35,480 nucleotides of DNA from a virus. Below are positions 7,598 through 18,700 of the stretch, piece after piece; the first letter of the stretch is position 1, and each line of letters opens with the position of its first letter. The translations under genes and the position numbers were made by a program. The notes under the pieces are model-generated. The model searched no databases, had not been told where the DNA came from, and saw only the letters and a program-made list of their open reading frames with translations. The stretch lies in the IMG/VR virus record IMGVR_UViG_3300005580_000011, positions 1-35,480 of that record; one strand, 5' to 3'.

Positions 7598-8099
7598 TTA
7601 TAAATTAGATGCGATGTTTGAAATAAGAAAATTCCTATGGAGTAGACTTACAGATCTCAGCATATTTGATGCAGATGACTACTACTCAGATAACTTGAAT
7701 GAAACCCTTGTTCCAATTGTTCCAGTGCAGCAACAACCAGAAATGAATCAATTTTTGAGCGGCAAGAAGCACATAGTCTATGATAAGATAGGAATGTCTT
7801 ATGAGAACAACTGGATGATTTGCTGTGAACAAATACTGTTGACCCTATATTCCCCAGACCTCCTCGATATTGTTGAAATAAGAAACTTTTTAACCGATGA
7901 GTTTAGAAGAATGGATGAGTCTGCAAGGGATGTCAATAAGTGGGCGGGGCTATCAGATAAATTCAAGTTTCATAGTATCCATATAGCAGATATATCATCT
8001 ACAGCCCCATCAGAAGAGATACAAGGCTTCTATGCGGCAGATGTAATATTAGAGGTAAAATACTCTAGGATAACAAATGGCCTAGGCAGGTTTGCTTAA
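7590..8099 (+). CDS. Probable tail terminator / tail completion protein
   Basis: This 169-residue alpha/beta protein precedes the major tail protein, the usual place of the ring-forming tail terminator (lambda U/SPP1 gp17 type). The N-terminal helix MFEIRKFLWSRLTDL, the strand LVPIVPVQQQPE and a central helix (SPDLLDIVEIRNFLTDEFRRMDESA) are compatible with that fold, as is the final strand ADVILEVKYSRI. Its ATG overlaps the previous gene by 8 nt. A new promoter begins immediately after its stop, so it is the last gene of the connector unit. Assignment relies on synteny more than on signature residues. Confidence 0.6.
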   Translation: MANYKLDAMFEIRKFLWSRLTDLSIFDADDYYSDNLNETLVPIVPVQQQPEMNQFLSGKKHIVYDKIGMSYENNWMICCEQILLTLYSPDLLDIVEIRNFLTDEFRRMDESARDVNKWAGLSDKFKFHSIHIADISSTAPSEEIQGFYAADVILEVKYSRITNGLGRFA

Positions 8100-8100
8100 T

Positions 8101-8129
8101 TTGCCTTTTATGAAGTAGTAGAGTAAAAT
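8101..8129 (+). promoter_or_regulatory. Promoter for the major tail protein
   Basis: TTGCCT at 8101-8106, a 17-nt spacer, and TAAAAT at 8124-8129. The -35 region (TTGCCTTTT) is the same as in the promoter at 2478. It leaves a leader of about 60 nt that ends in the strong GAAGGAG ribosome site at 8184-8190. Confidence 0.6.
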
Positions 8130-8198
8130 TAGAACAGAGGAAAGGGCCTAGCCAGCCAAATATATATATTAATTTCATGAAATGAAGGAGAAATAACA

Positions 8199-8951
8199 AT
8201 GGCACAAAATGTCGGAAATGCAAAAAATATTCTTGTCGGTGCATCACCTCTATTCTTGTCTGTAAACGATTCCACAACAGCTGGATACGTAGCAGATATG
8301 GAAGCAGGAGCTCTCAGATCAGGAACAGCAATAGTATCACCAGCAACAAAGGGACCATCTACAAAGGTTCCAGCGTTTGCTAATGGTGTAGAATATTGGA
8401 AAACACTTAACACACTAGATGTAAACACAGTAGGCGGAGCGGATGCAGCAGCATACCGTAACGTAGGTTTTACAAACAATGGTCTTCAGATCAGCTACCA
8501 GCCAACATATGATTCAGTAACTGTTGATCAGTTGCTAGATACAGCTAAGCTATTTAAATCTGCTATGCAGGTTCAAATTTCAACAGAAATGGCAGAAGGT
8601 ACACTAGAAAATATTCTAGCAGTATTTGGACAGAAGTCAGACACTCTTACAGAAAATGTAGGAACAGGTTTGGCTCAGGTAGACACACTCGGTATGGAAG
8701 CAGGTGCACTTGGTGCAGCTCCAACAGAGCGTCAGCTAATTGCAGTTGGACAAGCTCCAACTACAGGAGCTTCAGCTACTGAGCGTGTATATTATGCACG
8801 TCGTGTTCTTTCTGTGGAACAGTCACAGTTCTCTTTGGCTCGTACAGCAGCAACAACATTCCCAGTAACATTCCGTCTTCTACCATCAGGCGATTCAGCC
8901 CACGTTGGTTCAGAGTACGGTAAGATTATTGACCGCATTCTAGCAGCTTAA
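8199..8951 (+). CDS. Major tail protein (tail tube)
   Basis: The 250-residue product should polymerise into the tail tube. It follows the neck genes, precedes the tail assembly chaperones, and has its own promoter, a strong ribosome site (GAAGGAG, 8-nt spacing) and its own terminator, as expected for a very abundant protein. The sequence is Ala/Gly/Thr-rich with alternating beta strands (LQISYQPTYDSVTVDQLLDT, MQVQISTEMAEGTLENILAV, RRVLSVEQSQFSLARTA), typical of tube proteins that share the Hcp-like fold. Arginine codons are CGN in 8 of 9 cases, sharing the bias of the capsid gene. There is no extra C-terminal Ig domain. Given the giant tape measure, many hundreds of copies per virion would be needed. 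Confidence 0.87.
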   Translation: MAQNVGNAKNILVGASPLFLSVNDSTTAGYVADMEAGALRSGTAIVSPATKGPSTKVPAFANGVEYWKTLNTLDVNTVGGADAAAYRNVGFTNNGLQISYQPTYDSVTVDQLLDTAKLFKSAMQVQISTEMAEGTLENILAVFGQKSDTLTENVGTGLAQVDTLGMEAGALGAAPTERQLIAVGQAPTTGASATERVYYARRVLSVEQSQFSLARTAATTFPVTFRLLPSGDSAHVGSEYGKIIDRILAA

Positions 8952-8970
8952 TTATATTAATAATTAATAT

Positions 8971-8998
8971 CAAAGCCTCCAAGAAATTGGGGGCTTTG
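8971..8998 (+). terminator. Hairpin terminator after the major tail protein
   Basis: CAAAGCCTCCAA at 8971-8982 pairs with TTGGGGGCTTTG at 8987-8998 over 12 bp with one G-T wobble and a stable GAAA tetraloop. The T-run is short (TTT inside the stem, then GTGTTG), so termination may be partial, leaving readthrough into the chaperone and tape measure genes. Confidence 0.7.
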
Positions 8999-9001
8999 GT
9001 G

Positions 9002-9030
9002 TTGTATCCGTATAATGGTTATGCTATAAT
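9002..9030 (+). promoter_or_regulatory. Extended -10 promoter for chaperone and tape measure genes
   Basis: TTGTAT at 9002-9007, 17-nt spacer, and extended -10 TGCTATAAT at 9022-9030. The same 9-mer occurs at 4964 and 32974. A second TATAAT at 9011-9016 lies inside the spacer. The gene has a consensus AAGGAGG site at 9047-9053. Confidence 0.75.
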
Positions 9031-9058
9031 AATTTAGACAATCCTTAAGGAGGATAAA

Positions 9059-9391
9059 ATGGCAACAACAGTATATGACGTAGAAGAGATTGAACTACAA
9101 AGCGGGGCTAAAGTAAAGCTCAAGCCATTATCAATCAAGCAACTGCGTAAGTTCATGGAAGTAATCAAGAAAGTACAAGATGCAGAAGACGAGACTGCAA
9201 CACTTGGAATTTTAGTTGAGGCATGCGGAGTAGCAATTGAAACTCAACTTCCAGATCTTGTTAAAGATTTAGATAAGCTTGAAGAAGCATTGGACGTTCC
9301 AACAATCAACCGCATCCTTGAGGTTTGCGGAGGAATTAAGATGGACGACCCAAACCTAATAGCGGCAGCGGTACTGGCTGGTCAGAACTAG
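9059..9391 (+). CDS. Tail assembly chaperone, short form (lambda G-like)
   Basis: The 110-residue protein is the short chaperone that binds the tape measure protein during tail assembly. It sits between major tail protein and tape measure, has a beta start (YDVEEIELQSGAKVKLKPLSIKQLRKF) followed by helices, and ends just past a -1 slippery sequence. Analogous lambda G and actinophage gp24-like proteins have the same size, layout and frameshift. The perfect ribosome site AAGGAGG with 5-nt spacing suggests strong translation. Arginine codons are CGT/CGC. A fraction of ribosomes should shift to make the longer form described separately. Confidence 0.88.
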   Translation: MATTVYDVEEIELQSGAKVKLKPLSIKQLRKFMEVIKKVQDAEDETATLGILVEACGVAIETQLPDLVKDLDKLEEALDVPTINRILEVCGGIKMDDPNLIAAAVLAGQN

Positions 9392-9726
9392 ATTTAGCCG
9401 CTTTAGAAGGCCAAGTTTTTCTTTTGGGTCACTGGAAGAATTACGAAGAGCTAGAAGAAAATTTATCGATGCCAGAATTGGTTCAAACAATTACAGCGAT
9501 AAACGAAAAAGAGCATAACCAAAGAAAATTCGCAGCATCTCTAAAAGGAATACAATTAGATGATGATGTAGAAGAAGAAAAAAAAGGTTCTACCTTTGAA
9601 GATATCCAAAGAAGAGCACTTGGAATAAATGCATCAGGAGATGATGTTGTTGGATTACAAGGGCCTTTAGCAGCGCAAGCTGGATTTGGAATTGGCGCAG
9701 GGCTAGGATACTCTAGGAGTAATTAG
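9059..9726 (+). CDS. Tail assembly chaperone, frameshifted long form (lambda G-T-like)
   Basis: Ribosomes that slip back one base at 9355 join residues 1-99 of the short chaperone to 123 residues from the overlapping frame (9355-9726), giving about 222 residues. The second part begins with a Gly/Ser linker and contains LAALEGQVFLLGHWKNYEELEENLS, a pattern typical of T-domains that contact the major tail protein. The downstream part has no credible start of its own: the only candidate near 9424 is a TTG without a ribosome site, so the frameshift is the likely expression route. The stop codon shares a base with the tape measure GTG. Confidence 0.82.
9349..9402 (+). promoter_or_regulatory. Programmed -1 frameshift site CCCAAAC with downstream stem
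   Basis: C CCA AAC at 9349-9355 is an ideal X XXY YYZ heptamer in the zero frame (codons CCA at 9350, AAC at 9353). The -1 frame is open from 9340 to the stop at 9724. A 6-bp GC stem (AGCGGC 9361-9366 with GCCGCT 9397-9402) begins 5 nt downstream and could stimulate pausing. Confidence 0.88.
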
Positions 9727-12700
9727 TGGCTGACGAACAAATTGTAACAAGTATAGTCGCCAAAGCCGACTTGTCTAGCCTTGTGTCTGAAGTACACAGG
9801 GCTAGCGCCAGTCTCCAACAATTACAAAGAGAACTTCTTTCATCAAACAGGGCTATAGCTTCTTCTACAAAATTAGCAAATAATTTATTTAGGGATACAT
9901 TAACTGGAAGCGGACAGTACTCCAGCCACTTTGTAAACCTTAATTCTGATGTAGATAAGTTCGGTAAAAACCTAGATGCTGGTAGATTAAAGCTTAGAAA
10001 TTACTTCTCAACATTTAGAGAACACGCTACAACTCAAAAGGGTATGATAAGGGAGCTTGCCAAAGAGCAGGTAATGCTTCAGAATTCAGTACTGCAACCG
10101 CTAGGCAGAAATGCTCAAGGTTTAATGCAGTACAACGTTATGATTCCTAGAGGCCTAGATGCTATAGCAAATAGTGGAAAACTAGCTCGTATGGAAATGC
10201 AGATTATGAATCGTGCATTGTCTGAAGGAGCAGGATCTTTAATTAACTGGGGTAAAAATACTCAGTGGGCTGGTAGACAGCTAACTGTTGGTCTAACCGT
10301 TCCGCTTACAATGTTTGGGGCGGCAGCAGGAAAAGCTTTTAGAGAAGCAGACCAAGAGCTAGTAAGACTTACAAAAGTTTATGGTGGATTGGCTGCAACA
10401 TCTGCAACAGAGTTAAAAAGAGTTAGAGAAGAAGTTGTTGAGACCGCAAAGATGCTGTCTAAAACAATGGGTTCATCTTTTAAAGAAACTATTGCATTAG
10501 GTGCTGATATTGCAGCTACAGGGCAGATGGGTAATCAGCTTTTAGATTCCATTGCTGAAACAACAAGACTATCGATCCTTGGTGAAGTTGATAGGCAAGA
10601 TGCAATGAAAGCAACTCTATCAATTCAAACAGCATTTAAGCAAAATACTAAAGAGCTTACAGAATCAATTAACTTTTTAAACGCAGTTGAAAACCAGACA
10701 TCCACGACACTAGCAGACTTGGTAGAAGCAATTCCAAAAGCTGGCCCAGTAATTCAGCAACTAGGTGGAGATGTTAAAGACTTAGCTCTTTATCTAACTG
10801 CAATGCGAGAGGGTGGAATTAATGCGTCAGAAGGCGCTAACGCATTAAAGTCTGGATTAGCATCACTCATAAACCCAACAAAGCAAACCGTTGGAATGAT
10901 GTCAGATTTTGGCATAGATGTAATGGGTATGGTTGCAAAAAATACTGGAGACACTACTGGCCTTCTTATGGATTTGCAAAAAGCTTTAGATTCACTTGAT
11001 CCATTAAGTAAAGCAAGAGCAATGGAGCAAATGTTTGGAAAGTTCCAGTTTGCAAGAATGAGCGCATTGCTTAATAACTTAGGTAAAGAAGGAAGCCAGA
11101 CGCTTCAAGTTTTGAACTTAATGAAGGCAACTACTGGAGAGTTAGCAGATATTGCTAGCCGAGAATTAAAGATGATTACCGAGTCTGCATCTGGTAAGTA
11201 TAAGAAAGCCATTGAAGGACTTAAAGCAGAACTTGCAGATGTCGGCGAAGAGTTTTTAGGTGTTGCAACTAAACTTATAACTGCAGCAACTAAGATATTA
11301 GATTTCTTTACGGGATTGCCAGCCCCAATTAAAAAAGCTCTTACTTTCCTAGCAGGATTTACTGCATTAGTTGGCCCGCTTATTATGTTAACTGGTGTTC
11401 TTGCAAACTTCTTTGGATATATAACTAAGGGTATTGTTCAGTTAAGAGCATTCTTTATGAAAGCCAGTGGCTGGAAGATGCTTACTCCAGAAATTATTGC
11501 TGCTCAAAAAGCAGCAGAGATGGTTGAAACTGCATTCTATTCAGACGCTGCGGCAGCCCAAGTTCTTCATAATGCATTACAAAAACTTGTTTTAGATTAT
11601 CAAAACCTTCAAGCAGTATCAGCTAAAAATGCTGTACCAGTAAATCCAGGAGTAAGAACAGTTGGCGGTGCACCAGTAATGGTTGCTGGAAGAAGAGTGG
11701 TTGACCCTACTGATCCTTATGTAGGAGATGTTGATACTAGAGCAATGTCTCATATTAATCCTAGAGATCCTAATAACCCTGCAACAATATTTGGTGGGGT
11801 ACCAGGAGCGGTTCCAGTTAATAGAGGAATATCAAGAACTCCTCAAATTTACATGCATGATAGACTTCCAAATGTTGAAGGCCTAACAAGTATAAAAGGA
11901 ATATCTACAGGAATTGTTCCAGGCGAAGCGGCAAAGCACCACGCATTAATGGCAACACTTGGAATGCAAAGCCAACAAGAAATTGCAGCTTTAAAGAAAA
12001 CAATTGCAATGGGCGGAACAGTTAGCAGAGAGCTACTAGACACATTTGACGACATACTTCCTATAACTCAAAGGTTTGCAGATAGTGCAGCAACTCAATC
12101 AGCCGCAATAGTTCAGCAAATGAGAAATGCAGAAATAACAGTCGAACAAGCAAAAGCAAGAATACTTGCACTTAATGCACAAATAGAAGCAGACATGGGA
12201 GCTGCAGTAACTGCATATGCAGCAAGTCGAGGAAGAACAATAGATTTAACAAGAGCTCCAATGATGGATCAACCAGTTGTTGATGCAAATGGACAATTTA
12301 CTCTAAGAGACCTTTATAAGAAAAAAGCAAACCTATCTGTAATGAACGAGTTTGGTAGACTACGTGGAGTCAGAACATTTGGTGCTCCATATAGCATTCA
12401 AACAACAAGACCTCCTAGATTTAATACTGGTGGAGAAATAGAATCATTCGGACCAAATAAAACTACAGTATCTGGTCCATCCTCAATAGATTATGATGAC
12501 AGATTAGGAAATGTTCCTCTAGGAGGTTATGTACTCAACCAAGCCGCCTCAATGGATCCTGCAAATGCTGCCTTGGTTGCAATGGCACCAAGTACTTATT
12601 TAAACGATGGTGGTAATATAACTGCAGCGCTTACTCCACAGGAGACCGTGTTTGGTCCCCAGATTCAAAGAATGCCTGAGCTATATGCAGCAGTAGATGC

Positions 12701-15700
12701 AGCAAATAGTGGATATAATTTCGGCGGACAGATAATGAATGGCATTGCTGGATATGGAAAGAAAACAGCTAACACTCCAGGCAGTAAAATGGATGAAAGA
12801 CTATTTAAAAAGCAGTACAAGGAATATTTAAGATTTATTAATAATCCAAGGTACGCAGATGACATGAGAGTAAGAATGATTATGCTGGATGCAGCAGAAC
12901 TATCTTATACAGCAAAAATGCCTATGGATAAAGCTATACAGACAGCGACATCTAATTTTGATTCTGCTAAAATGCAATCTGGTGGATCTGATGAGCAATT
13001 TGTAAAGCTAAGAATTAAACAAGTACAAGATTTAGAAAAAAGACATCCAGAGCTAAAAGTTAAAAATGCTAAAAATGCTGAAATAAGTAGCAGTAAGGCT
13101 CTTAATTATAATTTAAATAAAGTCAGAGATGCAATGCTACGCGATCAAAGATTTGCTGGAGTGCATGATTTAATATCTGCAGTTTCTCCAACAACATTTA
13201 AAAATAAAAAAGGTATGCCTATTATTCAGGGATTGCATGATAGAGCACATTTTAGACGCAGGGGTTCTCTTGGGTACATGACCAGCGGATATATGGGCCT
13301 AGCGGCAGTTCTTCCTTCTGGAATAAATAACATAATGAGCAGGCTTGAAACTCTTGGACTATCAAGAGATGTTTTAAATTTAAATGCAGAAGATGCAAGA
13401 GAAAATTTTGCATCAGCTTTAAAGAGAACAGGTATGGATAAGTTTGCAACAGTAGATGATCTATATGCAGCAGTCATGGACGATGGTAAGTTTAAGAGCA
13501 AGGCTCAAATAGAGTCTGGTAATGTTATAAGAGCAAATAGAAAACAAAAAAATTCTTGGAGCATGTTCTTAGAGGCTGCAGCAACAAGACAAAAATGGAT
13601 TCCAGGAAGACCACCTAGACTGGTACCAGCAGGCTACAACCTTGGTGGAATGATTCCAGGTGGATCTATATCTAGAGGTAGAAGCTCTTACGGTAATCCT
13701 ATGCCGTTGTTAGCACCAGAAAAGATGCTTAAGATTTTAACAACAGCAAAGACATTAAGCTCAAAAGATTCACTAGGTTCTTTTGCCAGTATGCCAGTAA
13801 CTAAATATGGACACCAAATTGCACCAAGCTCTGGTATGAGTTATCCAGTACCTGGCGTATCTGGAATATATAGAGACCCTACAGGTAAATTAGTTTTTGT
13901 TAAAGGCGTTCCTAATGAATTAACTGCAATACATGAGCCAATCGGAACCACAATTATGAGAAACGCTTTTGGTATAAATTCTCCAGTTCAAACAGCTAGA
14001 ACAATATCTAACCCGCTAGACCCATCAAAGAAAAGCAAGCTGCTGGCCCTAGAATCAGACTTTGACCCGCGTTTTGTCAGCACTGGTGTACTTTGGAAAG
14101 AAGATCAAGTAATTAGACAGCTTGCTGGTTCTCTTCTTATGAACAATAAAGATTTATCTAGGTCAAACGTTTTTGGTAATTTTAATCCAGATGTTGGAAA
14201 TGCTGGAGTATTTGCTAAAGCATCTGGTAATGCAGCCCTCGCCACAGAAATGAATTCTATGGAAAGGCAAGCAATGATTAATTTACTTGCTGTTAAAGGC
14301 GGAGCAAGAAAAGATTTTGCACGTGATACTGCCCCAATAGTTGCTAAGATGAGCCCAAGAAAATATGGTCGACTAATGAAGAAAGCATTGGAAGAGGCTC
14401 GTCCAGAATTAGTAAAAATAATAAATGGGTTACCTAAAGAGCTTAGACAGCCATACGTTGCAATGCTTCAAAGATTAGATGATGGAATAGATGTTGATTG
14501 GAGTAAATATCATTCCATACACGCTAACCCAAGATACCTTAATTCTGGAGGACCAGTCGGTGGCGCAGTTAGACAAGGCAGATATTCCTACGGTAGAAAA
14601 GGAAACCCTGCTACACGAGCAGCGCAGGAAAGAGCCAGAGCAGAACGAGCCGCATCTTACAACACAAGAAGCGGATCTTCATACACAGCATCTGGTAATC
14701 CTCAGATGCAGGTTGCCCGTGTTCCGTATGTTGGAGGCACTGGTGTAGCTGGTAATGTTTACACTGGAGTACCTACCGCATCTATGGCTAGAACAGTTAG
14801 CACAATGAGACTTGCACAATTCCCTTATATGAATATGCCAACAATGCCAATGAACATTCCAGGAGTTGGAAATACAGCAGCAATTTCTGCAGCATTTGCA
14901 GGAATGGGAAACTCGATTAAAAGAGACTCAATCCAGCTAGCAAAAGCTATAGATATAAATGCAAGAGTTATTGCTATGTCAACTAAAGCAAGTGCACAAT
15001 CTATGATAAATACTACAAAGTCTATGTCAACAAAACTAGCGGCTTCCTCAAAGGCCCTGGCCTCAAGCATACAAGCTTTGCCTGGGAGAGCAGCAAATGG
15101 GATTAATAATTTTAGGAATTCAGTAATACAAGAGCAGCAAGCATATGCTGCAAGAAATTATCCTGCAGGAATGGCAGTTCCGACACAAGGATTCTTTGGT
15201 CCAGGATACATAGGCAAATTTAAAGATCATGGCGATGGAGTGCAATCTAGAAAAGTAGGAAGCGTAGGATTTAGAAAAAGAGAATACCTTGTAAATAATG
15301 CTTCTACTGGCGGACATAGTGTTTCAATGACAGCAGCTCAAGCAAAAGCATCTGGTGTTACAATTCCTCCAAGAGGTGGTATGGGAATGGGTGCCCAAAT
15401 GGGCATAGGTATGGCTGGCTCAATGGGCGGAATGGCATTGATGCAAAAAGAAAAAGTACTTGGAATGAGCGGTATGCAAGCTGGTCTGGGATTGATGGTT
15501 GCATCTAGCATACTTCCTTTCCTTCCGTTTGTCAGAATGGCAACTGCAGCAAAAGCAGGTATGGCTGCGGTTTCAAAGGGAATACGTACTATAGCTACAG
15601 GAGCCGCAACGGCAACAAAAGCTGTTGCCTTACTTGGTAGACTTTTAAAAGGATTTGGCCCTATAGGACTTGTAATAGGCACTGTTATTGAAGGTTTAAA

Positions 15701-18700
15701 TCTGTACAAAAAAATTCAAGATTCAAGGCAAGACGCAACCATGGGGCTTGGGCTTACAGCAAGAGCTGCTGAGCAGGCTGGAATAAAATACTTTAATTTA
15801 AATGAAGAAATGAAAAACACAATAGCAAACAGAAAATTGCTTTCAGCGCAAGCTGCAGGAGGACAAAATCTATCGGCAGGTCTTCCTGGACTTGCAATGG
15901 ATGTTAAGCAGATGAAGGTTGCAAAAGAAGAGGGCAAAAAGTTAAAAGAATTAATAGAGTCAATAAACAGATCAGGTGGATTTGACGAAACATTAAGACT
16001 TGTAAATAACCAAAAAGCTCAATTTATAGCAGCAGGGCTAAGTGTTGAAGAGGCTAATAAAAAGATTTATGGGGCATTAGCAAACAGCTCACAGAGCGGA
16101 GATATGTATAAGATACTTTCTAACTCATCATTTGCAGGAATTACAGATCAAGCTACAGCAGCTAATTTTGCAGTAGGAAATCTTCTTAATACTTTAAATA
16201 AGGGCTCCGACTTTGTTGATTTTGGAAGAGAACTAGGTGCAGGATTTGAATCATTAATTAATATATTTGGTCTAACCACAAAAGCTCTTGTAGGTACAGA
16301 AGATGAAGCAGGTAATGTTATTGACGAGTTTGCTGCTTACCAGAAAGTAATAGGAGATTTTAACAGGGTATACGGAGATGCTTTAAACAAGCCAATAGGT
16401 GACGAAGCATATAACGAGCTCTCAAGAAGTAATAGGCTTTTGGGAGAAATTACAACTAGAGCAGACAGCGTACAAGGAATTTTAGCAAAGTGGACCCTGT
16501 TCTCCTCTGGTTTTGCTGCCGATCTATCTAAAGTAGATTCTGCTCTAGCAATTAAATTAGCAGGATTTACACAATCAATAGTTGGTGCAATGGATGACTT
16601 GGGAGATGTTGGTGGAACTGCAACAACATATGGAACAGTTGAAACAGCTCTAACAAAATTGCAAAAAACAATTAATGCTACATCTGCTGCTTCTCAGAGA
16701 GCTGCAAACGCTGCACAAAGAAACGCCCAGGAAGAGCTAAAGGCAATTGCTAAAAAGATAAAGCTTATTGACGATGAAAAAAATAAAAAACTAGAAGCGT
16801 TAAGAGCAACTCAAGAAGCCTCAAATTATGCATTGGAATTGCAAAAGCTACAAATTGAATATTCTGACGCTATTTCTCGTGGAGATATGGCTAGAGCAAA
16901 CCAAGCTAAATTAGACATAGATCAACTAACTTTAAATAGACAATCCGAGCTTGCTCAGAAAGCAGTTGAAGATGCTGCAAATGCAGCAAAAGCACCTTTA
17001 GAGAAAAAAGCTGCAGGAATACAAGAAAAATCAGAAGCAAGAAGCAATGCTGCAGCCCTGGCTGCAGATAGAACAGCTGTTGCCCAAGAAATTAAATTAA
17101 CTATGGAAGGATTTCAATCTAGATACAATCAGCTAACTGTTGAAGGAATCAACGTTGCCTTGTTGCCAGTTGAACTTCAAGCAGCTGCTCAAGCTGAAGT
17201 TGATAGAAAACTAGTTGCACTTATTAAAGAAATACAAAAATCAGGAACTGGTAATTCTCTTTCTGCAAAATACATAAGAGATGGTTTTTCAAAATATTTT
17301 ACAGAAAATGGAAAAGCTATTCAACTTCAAACAACTTCTGTGGCATATAATGGAAGCGTTTTAACAGAAATAAAAACTCTAAGTAAAGGTGTACTAGATC
17401 AATTCAAGGTAGATCAAAAAGCAGTACTTGCACAAGCTGAGGCAATAACAGGCGGATTGAAAATAAAAGAGCTGAACGATAATTTGGTTAAAGCTCTCAC
17501 TAGATATGAACCAAATACTCCGCAGGGCACTAAGTCTGATGAGGTGCTTCGTCCAGGTACAGCTAAAGACTATACCAACACGGCAAAGAGTTTAAATCAA
17601 GCTGGAGCGGCAGCAACAAATCTTGTAAGCGGTGGATCTTACGAGATGTATGTTAGAGAAAATAATGACGGAATGAAGGAATACTTTAAAGTATTTAAAT
17701 ACAAAGGAAAAGCATATGCTGTAAATCCTATGGATGGACAAATATATAAGTATGATTATGCTTCTGGAACAATTACTGATCTTTATAAGTCAGTTGGAGA
17801 TGCAAATAAAAAAGCAGCAGGAGGACACATAACTGGTCCAGGAACTGGAACATCTGATTCTATTCCAGCAATGCTTTCACATGGAGAGTATGTAGTTAAA
17901 GCATCATCTGTTGCAAAATATGGAGTTAGAACACTTGATGCAATTAATAGACAGAAATTCCACAAGGGTGGTCCAGTTCATGATCATTTAGATGATGGCA
18001 CACATCCCCCTTCACAAATTTCATTAGGTGATAATAGATTTGTTTCAGTTTTGCCATCTGCAACTACTTGGAAAAAAGGAATGGACGATTTTTATAGTGT
18101 ACCTAGAAAAAATTATGGCATAGATAAAATTACATCACCAATGGGATCTCTTCAAAGATTCCTTGATATTGCAAAAAGTCAGATTGGATCGGGTCACAAC
18201 TATAGACTACATGACCGTATGACTCCTGATGGAGGATTTGGTTCTCAACTTGGTAGCGCAAAACCTGGTGATGCCAGATTCTATGACAAGGGAATGTCTG
18301 ACACTAATAAATTTAATATTTGGGGAAATAAAAAATTTGGTATAGGTGATGAAACTTCATGGTGGTGTGGACAATTTGTTGCCTGGGTAGCTGAAAAAGC
18401 TGGAGTTAAAATATCAGACAAAATGCATAGTGCATGGCAAGCAACTCAAAAGTATAAAAAGAAAGGTCTTTTTAATGATTTAACTAAAAAGAACAATTAT
18501 AAAAATATTAAAGTTGGAGACTTAGCTTGGTTTGATTATCAATACGATGAAGATGGCCGACCATTCAGAGATGGCGTTCCAGACCATGCAACTATAGTTT
18601 CTAAAGTTGCTAAAGACCATATTGGTGTAATTGGCTGGTATGGTGATGGAGACCAGGTTTCCCAGACATTTTATAAGAAAACACATCCAGGCCTATTTGG

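Noticed and set aside
8129-8479. 116-residue minus-strand frame opposite the major tail protein
   Set aside because: Mirror of a strongly codon-biased + strand gene, covering its ribosome site; no independent signals.
9011-9016. First TATAAT before the chaperone gene as the main -10
   Set aside because: The second, extended copy (TGCTATAAT at 9022) has a correctly spaced TTGTAT and matches two other sites; the first has no matching -35.
15338-15709. 123-residue frame on the minus strand, rich in Pro/Ile/Ala
   Set aside because: It is the complement of the Gly/Ala-rich hydrophobic part of the tape measure; composition is explained by that and no promoter or ribosome site is present.
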